NCBI GenBank assembly: GCA_964630875.1
Contig: CAZVXF010000007.1
Span: 1 to 64,000 of the forward strand
Length of the DNA stretch: 64,000 nt
Reading direction: 5' to 3'
From: DAIDHZ01 sp035480255
Lineage (GTDB): Bacteria > Chlamydiota > Chlamydiia > Chlamydiales > SM23-39
Shown: positions 57,233 through 64,000 of the stretch, piece after piece
How positions within the stretch are numbered: position 1 is the first letter of the stretch
Layout: the number at the start of each line of letters is the position of its first letter
The notes under the pieces: generated by a model
What the model saw: the letters and a program-made list of their open reading frames with translations, nothing else
What the model was told of the DNA's origin: nothing
Databases searched by the model: none
Translations under genes and position numbers: made by a program

Positions 57233-58891
57233 ATGAGCGGAACAACAACTTTTAGCAATCCTCAGCATCAACAAAAAATAGAAGAATTAGTCGCGACAGC
57301 TAAGGATCAAGGCTATCTCACATACGAGGAGATCAATGAAATTCTCCCCATGACTTTTGACTCTGCGGACCAAATCGATCAGGTTTTGATTTACCTGAGC
57401 GGAATGGATATTCAAATCCTGAACCAAGCAGAAGTCGACCGACAGAAAGAACGAAAAAAAGAGGCGAAAGAACTCGAAGGACTGCCGAAACGAACAGAGG
57501 GGACCTCTGATGACCCCGTTCGTATGTACCTTAAAGAAATGGGCTCTGTACCACTTCTTACGCGAGAAGAAGAAGTTGAAATTTCCAAGCGCATTGAAAA
57601 AGCGCAAATCCAAATGGAAAAAATCATCATGCGCTTCCGCTATTCAATTCGTGAAGCCATTTCCATTGCATATCATTTAATCTCCGGCAAAGAACGATTT
57701 GATAAAGTAATCGCCGAAAAAGAGGTGATTGATAAGCCATTATATTTAAGTCTTCTTCCAAAGCTGTGTGATTTAATGAAGCAGGAAGATCAGCTGCTGG
57801 AACAATTACTCATCCAGCTGTTGAATCCAGAATTAAAAAAAGACTCTAAAGCAGATCTTCTCGACGCGATTGAAAAGTGCCGGATTCGTGCACAAGCTTA
57901 CTTAAGACGTTTGAGCTGCAGACATAATATTATTGAAGACTTTGGCGAAGTGGTTCTTTCTGCGTACGATCGATTCTTGGTCTTAGAGAAAGAAATTCAA
58001 GAACTCACGCCTCGCGCAGAGAAAAATAAATTTGCGGCGGGTAAACTTGCTGCTGCGAAACGTAAGCTTTACAAACGAGAACTTGCTGCTGGACGCTCTC
58101 TTGATGAGTTCAAAAAAGACGTTCGTATGTTGCAACGTTGGATGGATAAGAGCCAAGAAGCAAAGCGTGAAATGGTTGAATCGAACCTCCGTCTTGTGAT
58201 CTCGATTGCAAAAAAATATACAAACCGTGGACTTTCTTTCCTCGATCTCATTCAAGAAGGGAACATGGGCCTCATGAAGGCGGTTGAAAAATTTGAATAC
58301 CGCAGGGGATATAAATTTTCCACATACGCAACTTGGTGGATTCGCCAGGCTGTCACTCGCGCCATTGCCGACCAAGCGCGTACGATTCGTATCCCAGTTC
58401 ACATGATTGAAACCATCAATAAAGTGCTTCGCGGTGCGAAAAAACTCATGATGGAGACAGGACGTGAACCAACGCCCGAAGAACTCGCAAAAGAACTTGG
58501 TCTCACCCCTGAGCGTGTGCGTGAAATTTATAAAATTGCCCAACACCCAATTTCCCTTCAAGCAGAAGTTGGCGATGGCGGTGAAAGTCAATTCGGCGAC
58601 TTCCTTGAAGATACATCCATTGAATCCCCTGCTGAAGCAACAGGTTACGCAATCCTTAAAGACAAGATGGGCGAAGTTCTGTCCACTCTCACCGATCGTG
58701 AGCGTACCGTTTTGATCGAGCGCTTTGGTCTCCTTGATGGGAAACCCAAAACGCTTGAAGAAGTGGGTGTTCGCTTTAAAGTGACGCGTGAGCGTGTGCG
58801 ACAAATTGAAGCAAAAGCGCTCCGCAAAATGCGTCACCCAACAAGAGCAAAACAACTCCAGGCCTTCCTCGATCTTCTCGAAGGCGAGTGA
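57233..58891 (+). CDS. rpoD: RNA polymerase primary sigma factor (sigma-70/RpoD)
   Basis: 552 residues. It has an N-terminal region 1.1 (QKIEELVATAKDQGYLTYEEINEILP), region 1.2 (DDPVRMYLKEMGSVPLLTREEEVEISKRIE) and the complete region 2 (NLRLVISIAKKYTNRGLSFLDLIQEGNMGLMKAVEKFEYRRGYKFSTYATWWIRQAV) that melts the -10 box. Region 3 and region 4.2 (TLEEVGVRFKVTRERVRQIEAKALRKMRHP), for -35 contact, follow. This is the housekeeping factor, matching the sigma-70-type promoters seen in the window. The ATG at 57233 follows GGGAG by 3 bases; an upstream frame from 57110 runs over the promoter. Confidence 0.97.
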   Translation: MSGTTTFSNPQHQQKIEELVATAKDQGYLTYEEINEILPMTFDSADQIDQVLIYLSGMDIQILNQAEVDRQKERKKEAKELEGLPKRTEGTSDDPVRMYLKEMGSVPLLTREEEVEISKRIEKAQIQMEKIIMRFRYSIREAISIAYHLISGKERFDKVIAEKEVIDKPLYLSLLPKLCDLMKQEDQLLEQLLIQLLNPELKKDSKADLLDAIEKCRIRAQAYLRRLSCRHNIIEDFGEVVLSAYDRFLVLEKEIQELTPRAEKNKFAAGKLAAAKRKLYKRELAAGRSLDEFKKDVRMLQRWMDKSQEAKREMVESNLRLVISIAKKYTNRGLSFLDLIQEGNMGLMKAVEKFEYRRGYKFSTYATWWIRQAVTRAIADQARTIRIPVHMIETINKVLRGAKKLMMETGREPTPEELAKELGLTPERVREIYKIAQHPISLQAEVGDGGESQFGDFLEDTSIESPAEATGYAILKDKMGEVLSTLTDRERTVLIERFGLLDGKPKTLEEVGVRFKVTRERVRQIEAKALRKMRHPTRAKQLQAFLDLLEGE

Positions 58892-58967
58892 CAGTTTTGT
58901 TTCACTTTCCTCTGATGTAAATTTCTTATGTGGTAAAAATCTCGCGCTTTTTATATAAAAATTTTAG

Positions 58968-59834
58968 ATGAAGAGAGTCATAAAAACAATTTTGTGGGCG
59001 CTTGTCCTTGTCTTTATTGGCATGCACGCTCTTGAATATGTCTCGAATCATAACATTCAGGTGATGAATCCAAAAGGCCTTATTGCCGCAAAGCAAAAAT
59101 GGCTCATTTTAGTTTCTGCTGGATTGATGTGCTTGGTTGTGATTCCCGTCTTCATCATGATTCCTCTATTTTATTGGAAGTATAGAGAACAAAATAAAAA
59201 ATCAAAATATGCTCCTGAATGGGGGCATAGCACGCTTGCTGAAATTATCTGGTGGGGAATTCCCTGTTTAATGATTGCGGTCTTAGGTATTTTGACTTGG
59301 ACTTCGACGCATGCGCTGAATCCATATCAGCCAATTGTGAATGGAAAAAAACCATTGAATATTCAGGTGGTGGCTTTGGATTGGAAATGGTTATTTATTT
59401 ATCCGGAACAGGGAATTGCAACAGTGAATTACGTACAATTCCCAAAAGATACGCCGATTACTTTTTCGATTTCTGCTGATGCACCGATGAACTCTTTTTG
59501 GATTCCTCAATTAGCAGGTCAGATTTATGCAATGCCTGGCATGACAACAAAGATGAATTTAATCGCAAATGAAGCGGGGAATTACAAGGGATTATCGGCA
59601 AATATTAGTGGAAAGGGGTTTGCTGGGATGTTTTTTAGAGCTGTTGCCACAAGCGATGAAGAATTTGAAGAATGGGTCTCGAAAGTGCGATCTTCGCCTC
59701 TTTATTTGAGCAATTCAGAATATGAACAATTGGCACGCCCTAGTGAATACAATAAGGTCACATATTATTCTGGAGTGTCGGATGGTTTATTCAATCAAAT
59801 TGTGATGAAATATATGCATAAGGGGCAGCAATAA
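58968..59834 (+). CDS. cyoA: Cytochrome bo3 ubiquinol oxidase subunit II
   Basis: 288 residues with N-terminal hydrophobic segments (TILWALVLVFIGMHALEYV, WLILVSAGLMCLVVIPVFIMIPLFYW and a further helix IIWWGIPCLMIAVLGILTW), followed by the cupredoxin domain. There, NSFWIPQLAGQIYAMPGMTTKMNLIANEAGNYKGLSANISGKGFAGM lacks the Cys and Met ligands of the CuA centre, so this is a quinol-type enzyme. Unlike the E. coli protein it has no lipobox Cys. It is the first gene of a tight cyoABCDE operon with a 0-base gap to cyoB. Confidence 0.95.
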   Translation: MKRVIKTILWALVLVFIGMHALEYVSNHNIQVMNPKGLIAAKQKWLILVSAGLMCLVVIPVFIMIPLFYWKYREQNKKSKYAPEWGHSTLAEIIWWGIPCLMIAVLGILTWTSTHALNPYQPIVNGKKPLNIQVVALDWKWLFIYPEQGIATVNYVQFPKDTPITFSISADAPMNSFWIPQLAGQIYAMPGMTTKMNLIANEAGNYKGLSANISGKGFAGMFFRAVATSDEEFEEWVSKVRSSPLYLSNSEYEQLARPSEYNKVTYYSGVSDGLFNQIVMKYMHKGQQ

Positions 59835-61787
59835 ATGTTTTTCGGAAGACTGGCTGAACAAGCGCTCAAGCACGATTGGATTGAGTATATTGCTGGCGTC
59901 ATGATGATTATGGGTGCAATTTCTGTAATTGCACTATTAACATATCTCAGACGTTGGGGGTGGCTTTGGAGAGAATGGCTGACGAGTGTCGATCATAAAA
60001 GAATTGGGATCATGTATATTGCGGTCTCAGGAATTATGCTCTCGAAAGGACTCATCGATGCGGTCATGATGCGTGCGCAGCAGGCGATGGCGTTTGGTGA
60101 TTCTACTGGCTATTTGACGGCATCTCATTTTCAGCAAATTGTCACGGCACACGGCGTCACGATGATTTTCTTTGTGGCAATGGGTCTTATCTTTGGAATC
60201 ATGAATCTTGTATTGCCGCTTCAAATTGGTGCGCGTGATGTCGCGTTCCCTTTTTTAAATTCGCTGAGTTTTTGGCTGTTTGCCGCAAGTGCCATGTATA
60301 TCATGGTTTCGTTGATGATTGGTGTCTTTGCTGCAACAGGTTGGTCTGCCTATCCGCCCCTTGCCAATCTAAAATACAATCCGGGAGTTGGGGTCGATTA
60401 TTGGCTTTGGACGGTGCAAATATCGGGCGCGGGAAGTTTGCTTACGGGGATTAATTTCTTAGTCACAATTATTAAAATGCGTTGCCCTGGTATGACGCTC
60501 ATGAAAATGCCAATTTTCGTTTGGGCTTCACTTGCAACTGTCATTATGGTCATTTTTGCGTTCCCGGTCTTGACTGCAACTGTGGGCATGCTATCCACTG
60601 ATCGTTTGATTCATTCACATATTTTCACATCGGAAGCAGGTGGAAACCCAATGATGTATGTGAATCTATTTTGGGCTTGGGGTCACCCTGAAGTCTACAT
60701 TCTTGTACTCCCTGCGTTTGGCATTTATTCAGAAATTGTCCCTGTATTTTCTCAAAAGCGCTTATTTGGCTATACCACAATGGTTTGGGCTATTTTTGCA
60801 ATCACATTTCTCTCATTCCTTGTGTGGCTCCATCACTTCTTTACAATGGGCGCAGGGCCAAACGTCAATGCATTTTTTGGCATTATGACCATGATTATTG
60901 CGATTCCAACGGGTGTGAAAATCTTCAACTGGCTCTTTACCATGTTGCGTGGAAGAATTCGTTTTCAGTCTCCCATGCTTTGGTTTATGGGTTTTTTAGC
61001 GATTTTTACAATGGGTGGAATGGCAGGGGTCTTAATGGCAATTCCGGGTATTGACTTTCAGGTGCATAATAGCTTGTTCTTAGTGGCCCATTTCCATTCT
61101 GTGATCATCGGTGGCGTTGTATTTGCGATTTTCGGTGCCTATACTTATTGGTTTCCTAAATTCATGGGTTTTACGCTCAATGAAAAGTGGGGCCGAAGAG
61201 CATTCTGGAGTTGGTTTTATGGGTTTGCTCTCGCGTTTCTCCCTCTTTATTTACTTGGATTTATGGGTGTCACGCGAAGACTGGATCGCTATGATGTGAT
61301 GGGATGGCAACCGCTGTTTATCGTTGCTGCGATTGGATCGCTTGTCATTACTCTTGGTGTTGTTTTTCAAGTGATTCAGCTGCTTGTTAGCATCCGTGAT
61401 CGAAAACTTTTGCGCGATGAAACAGGCGATCCTTGGAATGGAAGAACTCTTGAATGGATGACGACTTCTCCTCCTCCGTTTTATAACTTTGCACACATAC
61501 CCAAAGTTGATAGCATCGATCCCTTTTGGAAAATGAAGCAGACTGACAAAGTGCCAAAACGTGTTGGCCCTTATGAAAAAATTCATATGCCTGGAAATAC
61601 AGCGATGGGATTTGGAATCGGCGTGCTGAGTTTTTTCCTAGGTTTTGGAATGGTTTGGTATATGTGGTGGTTGGCAGCTATGAGTGCAATCGGAATTGTT
61701 GCATGCTGCATTTGGCGTCTTTATGAAAAGAACGTCGAATTTGATGTGACTACAGCGGAAATTCAAAAAATCGAGAAGGGCTCATGA
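59835..61787 (+). CDS. cyoB: Cytochrome bo3 ubiquinol oxidase subunit I
   Basis: 650 residues, about 15 helices. It is the catalytic heme-copper subunit that reduces oxygen to water and pumps protons. Ligands seen: His in TAHGVTMIFF (low-spin heme), the Cu-B His and Tyr motif WAWGHPEVYILVLPAFG with its Glu, WLHHFFTMG, and LVAHFHSVIIGG. The K-channel Lys is in PTGVKIFNW. In the quinone site D75, H98, Q101 and I102 agree with E. coli numbering, but position 71 is Lys in place of Arg. It overlaps cyoC by 4 bases. Confidence 0.97.
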   Translation: MFFGRLAEQALKHDWIEYIAGVMMIMGAISVIALLTYLRRWGWLWREWLTSVDHKRIGIMYIAVSGIMLSKGLIDAVMMRAQQAMAFGDSTGYLTASHFQQIVTAHGVTMIFFVAMGLIFGIMNLVLPLQIGARDVAFPFLNSLSFWLFAASAMYIMVSLMIGVFAATGWSAYPPLANLKYNPGVGVDYWLWTVQISGAGSLLTGINFLVTIIKMRCPGMTLMKMPIFVWASLATVIMVIFAFPVLTATVGMLSTDRLIHSHIFTSEAGGNPMMYVNLFWAWGHPEVYILVLPAFGIYSEIVPVFSQKRLFGYTTMVWAIFAITFLSFLVWLHHFFTMGAGPNVNAFFGIMTMIIAIPTGVKIFNWLFTMLRGRIRFQSPMLWFMGFLAIFTMGGMAGVLMAIPGIDFQVHNSLFLVAHFHSVIIGGVVFAIFGAYTYWFPKFMGFTLNEKWGRRAFWSWFYGFALAFLPLYLLGFMGVTRRLDRYDVMGWQPLFIVAAIGSLVITLGVVFQVIQLLVSIRDRKLLRDETGDPWNGRTLEWMTTSPPPFYNFAHIPKVDSIDPFWKMKQTDKVPKRVGPYEKIHMPGNTAMGFGIGVLSFFLGFGMVWYMWWLAAMSAIGIVACCIWRLYEKNVEFDVTTAEIQKIEKGS

Positions 61788-62356
61788 GTCACAACGAAGA
61801 AACATATTCCAAAACAGTATTTGGTTTTTGGCTCTATCTCCTCAGCGATTTTGTCCTTTTTGCGACCTTTTTAGCGACCTACCTTGTTTTGCGAACAAGC
61901 ACTTTTGGTGGCCCCTCTGCACAAGAATTACTTCCATTATCATTTACGCTCATCCAAACACTGCTCATTCTTAGCTGTAGTTTAACCAGTGGTATCGCAG
62001 ATGTAATGGCCTTTCGGAAGAATAAAAATTGGACAATTGTTTTCTTTGCACTCACCTTTATTTTGGGTCTTATTTTTACGTGGATGATGGTCGATGGATT
62101 TTCCACTCTGATTGAAGCTGGAAATGGGTGGCAAAGAAGTGGGTTTTTATCAGCGTATTTTACGCTGCTTGGAACGCATGCTCTCCATATGATCTTTGCT
62201 CTGCTCTGGATTCTCGTGCTCTTGCCTCCCGTTGTGCTTTATGGAGTCACTGAAAGAGATATTCGAAGACTCACTTGTTTGCGCATGTTTTGGCAGTTTT
62301 TGGGACTTGTTTGGGTGGGGCTTTATACAACAATCTATTTAATGGGGATTGGATGA
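61784..62356 (+). CDS. cyoC: Cytochrome bo3 ubiquinol oxidase subunit III
   Basis: 190 residues, five helices. It opens with SKTVFGFWLYLLSDFVLFATFLATYLVLR, the usual subunit III start, and has the conserved TLLGTHALHMIFALLWI and TCLRMFWQFLGLVWVGLYTTIYLM. It stabilises the catalytic subunit. The ATGA overlaps with both cyoB and cyoD show tight coupling. Confidence 0.95.
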   Translation: MSHNEETYSKTVFGFWLYLLSDFVLFATFLATYLVLRTSTFGGPSAQELLPLSFTLIQTLLILSCSLTSGIADVMAFRKNKNWTIVFFALTFILGLIFTWMMVDGFSTLIEAGNGWQRSGFLSAYFTLLGTHALHMIFALLWILVLLPPVVLYGVTERDIRRLTCLRMFWQFLGLVWVGLYTTIYLMGIG

Positions 62357-62643
62357 TTTCAGCAATTAAACCAGTCATAACAGGCTTTATCATTTCCCTT
62401 ATTTGTACTTTAGGTGCATATTTTGCTGCCGTTCTCCGATTCCCTGGGTTTCTTTGGATGATTGCGCTTCTTTGGTTTGTGCAAACAGCTGCCCAATTCG
62501 TCTGTTTCTTTTCACTGGGAAAAGAGGCAAAGCCGTACTGGAATTTGCAAATGTTTCTTTTTATGGTATCGATTGTATTGATAGTCGTTGGACTTTCGAT
62601 TTGGATTATGTATAATTTAAATTATATGATGATGCCAAAATGA
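62353..62643 (+). CDS. cyoD: Cytochrome bo3 ubiquinol oxidase subunit IV
   Basis: 96 residues, three helices (ITGFIISLICTLGAYFAAVL, GFLWMIALLWFVQTAAQFVCFFSLG, WNLQMFLFMVSIVLIVVGLSIWIMYNLNYMMM). These match the small CyoD subunit, which helps assembly of the heme-copper centre. The ATG at 62353 overlaps the cyoC stop (ATGA); a longer frame from 62275 would lie inside cyoC. Coupling to cyoE is again by a 4-base overlap. Confidence 0.93.
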   Translation: MISAIKPVITGFIISLICTLGAYFAAVLRFPGFLWMIALLWFVQTAAQFVCFFSLGKEAKPYWNLQMFLFMVSIVLIVVGLSIWIMYNLNYMMMPK

Positions 62644-63503
62644 CAGCATATAGCTTCACAGTTCGATCCTACGCTCTTCTTACGAAGCCTGGAATTCTTC
62701 TTGGAAATGCGATCACTATTCTCGGCGGATTTTTTTTAGCATCGCGCGGGTCAATCGATTTTAAACTCCTGCTAATAACGGTCGTAGGATTATCTCTCAT
62801 CATTGCTTCTTCCTGCGTTTTTAATAATGCAATTGATCGTAAAGCAGATAGCAAAATGGATCGGACAAAGCACCGGCCACTTGTCACTGGAAGCATCGCA
62901 CTTTATAAGGCTCTATTTTTTGCTCTTCTATTGGTCGGACTTGGAATCTGGATCCTCGCGTTCACCAATTACATCGCTTTGTTCATTGCGCTCTTCGGCT
63001 TTTTTGTCTATGTGCTCTTGTATAGCTTTTCAAAATATTATTCTGTACATGGAACGCTGATTGGAAGCTTAGCTGGAGCTGTACCGCCAGTTGTTGGTTA
63101 TTGTGCAGTGAGCGGTCAACTCGATCTCGGTGCTTGGATTCTCTTTGCAATTCTGACCATTTGGCAAATGCCCCATTTCTACGCGATCGCGATTTTTCGC
63201 AAAAATGACTACGCAAAAGCCTCGATTCCTGTTTTACCGATTGTGAAAGGAATCCCCACGACAAAAATCCACATGCTGATCTATACCATTGTATTTCTTG
63301 CGGTAGCACCGCTTTTGACATTTTTCGGCTACACAGGCTATGGATATCTTGTTGTATCGATTCTTTTAAGTTTAGGATGGGTGAGGCTAGCCATTCAAGG
63401 CTTTCGTGTTCAAGACAATATCAAATGGGCTCGGAAAATGTTCGGATTTTCGCTCCTAGTCATTACATTGCTATCAATTGCTATGATGGTCGATTACACA
63501 TGA
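62640..63503 (+). CDS. cyoE: Protoheme IX farnesyltransferase (heme O synthase)
   Basis: 287 residues, UbiA-type membrane prenyltransferase with about eight to nine helices. The two Asp-rich sites are NNAIDRKADSKMDRTKHRPL (first) and YAIAIFRKNDYAKASIPVLP (second). It converts heme B to heme O for the oxidase. It is placed at the end of the cyo operon as in proteobacteria and overlaps its neighbours by 4 bases on both sides. Confidence 0.95.
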   Translation: MTAYSFTVRSYALLTKPGILLGNAITILGGFFLASRGSIDFKLLLITVVGLSLIIASSCVFNNAIDRKADSKMDRTKHRPLVTGSIALYKALFFALLLVGLGIWILAFTNYIALFIALFGFFVYVLLYSFSKYYSVHGTLIGSLAGAVPPVVGYCAVSGQLDLGAWILFAILTIWQMPHFYAIAIFRKNDYAKASIPVLPIVKGIPTTKIHMLIYTIVFLAVAPLLTFFGYTGYGYLVVSILLSLGWVRLAIQGFRVQDNIKWARKMFGFSLLVITLLSIAMMVDYT

Positions 63504-63958
63504 AACGTTATTATCCTCTGTACACACTCATCATTATCGCGATATTAGCAGCTTGCGCTCTGAGCTACAGCCGAGGTTTCTCCTGGTTTCATTACTTCAT
63601 GGGCTTTTTCTTCTGTCAATTTGCAATGCTGAAACTATTTTCTCTATCAGGATTTGTCGAAGGCTTTCAAAAGTATGATCTTGTTGCACAACATTTCAGA
63701 GCCTATGCATTTATCTACCCTTTTATTGAACTGTTCTTAGGGCTTGCTTATCTTGCCTTTATCATTCCTAATGTGATTTATGCAATCACTATCTCTGTGA
63801 TGGGAATGAGTGCAGTTGGCGTTATAAAAGCTCTGAAAGCAGGCCTTGATGTTCGCTGCGCTTGTACGGGAACTGTTCTCGATGTTCCTCTATCAACTGT
63901 TACATTGACAGAGGATGTTGTCATGGGAGTGATGGCTTTGATTATGCTGATCAGTTGA
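63500..63958 (+). CDS. MauE/DoxX-like redox-associated membrane protein
   Basis: 152 residues, four helices. The closing stretch CACTGTVLDVPLSTVTLTED carries a CxC pair and the LDVPLS-x-VTL pattern of MauE-type proteins, which accompany redox or metal-handling systems. It is coupled to cyoE by an ATGA overlap, so it is read with the oxidase. A role in copper or disulfide handling for the oxidase is plausible but inferred. No such gene is in the E. coli cyo operon. Confidence 0.7.
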   Translation: MKRYYPLYTLIIIAILAACALSYSRGFSWFHYFMGFFFCQFAMLKLFSLSGFVEGFQKYDLVAQHFRAYAFIYPFIELFLGLAYLAFIIPNVIYAITISVMGMSAVGVIKALKAGLDVRCACTGTVLDVPLSTVTLTEDVVMGVMALIMLIS

Positions 63959-64000
63959 TCTCAATTTCGATAATGGCGTGAGATTTATCGTCACTCATTT

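Noticed and set aside
57983..58855. A 290-residue frame antisense to rpoD
   Set aside because: It is an antisense shadow of the conserved sigma factor; no promoter or ribosome-binding site and no recognisable domain.

Overview
The window looks like a draft scaffold from a chlamydia-related bacterium outside the classical Chlamydia genus (order Chlamydiales, environmental families). The reasons are gene order and family type. There is a run recJ - fused secDF - uppS - cdsA - cmk - plsC, a gspD-E-F-pseudopilin block, a mutL-pepP pair, lipA-lpdA, and rpsT close to the primary sigma factor. All of these arrangements are recalled from chlamydial genomes; no database search was possible. The DNA is A+T-rich and holds two N gaps (10 N at 41699-41708, 100 N at 50004-50103).

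Layout. 66-2103: groES-groEL with a clear promoter and a CIRCE-like operator. 2100-5686: a muramidase-family protein, a glycosyltransferase and two membrane proteins. 5954-13098: a type II secretion block (GspC-like, GspD, GspE, GspF and two pseudopilins), followed at 13381 by a very large exported MORN-repeat protein. 15886-22645: a tiny Lys/Gln-rich gene, rsmD, a VWA protein overlapping a TPR protein, a drug/metabolite-type transporter and a membrane TPR protein. 22682-33258: lipoprotein, recJ, secDF, uppS, cdsA, a fused cmk-plsC, marC, trx and a DUF2905 protein. 33177-39411: RNA methyltransferases, a glycosyltransferase, tRNA-Arg(ACG), a metallo-beta-lactamase-fold hydrolase, a peroxiredoxin, enolase and rsgA. 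39430-41932: a small accessory island of unrecognised genes, an assembly gap and the stump of a prolyl oligopeptidase gene. 41941-54901: cca, a MOMP-like porin, mutL, pepP, an orphan histidine kinase, two more pseudopilin-like genes, a tandem-repeat protein broken by a gap, glgC, lipA and lpdA. 54828-58891: a phosphoesterase, rpsT, a CoiA-like protein and rpoD. 58968-63958: a complete cyoABCDE quinol oxidase operon with a MauE-like gene at its end.

How the genes work together. The Gsp proteins form an export machine whose minor pseudopilins are scattered over about 43 kb. None of the four has the glycine normally found before the prepilin peptidase cut. LipA and Lpd serve 2-oxoacid dehydrogenases that feed respiration, and the cyo operon gives a proton-pumping bo3-type oxidase. 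UppS, CdsA and PlsC supply lipid precursors for envelope growth, and SecDF supports protein export.

The most unusual content is a set of palindromic, MITE-like elements at 5788-5925, 13104-13267, 31918-32040, 43891-44012 and 47938-48101, with a possible sixth around the 41699 gap. Three carry convincing target-site duplications that include TTA. One lies exactly at the shared stop codons of two convergent genes. One is read through in frame at the start of a porin gene and shares a core with the element at 5788.
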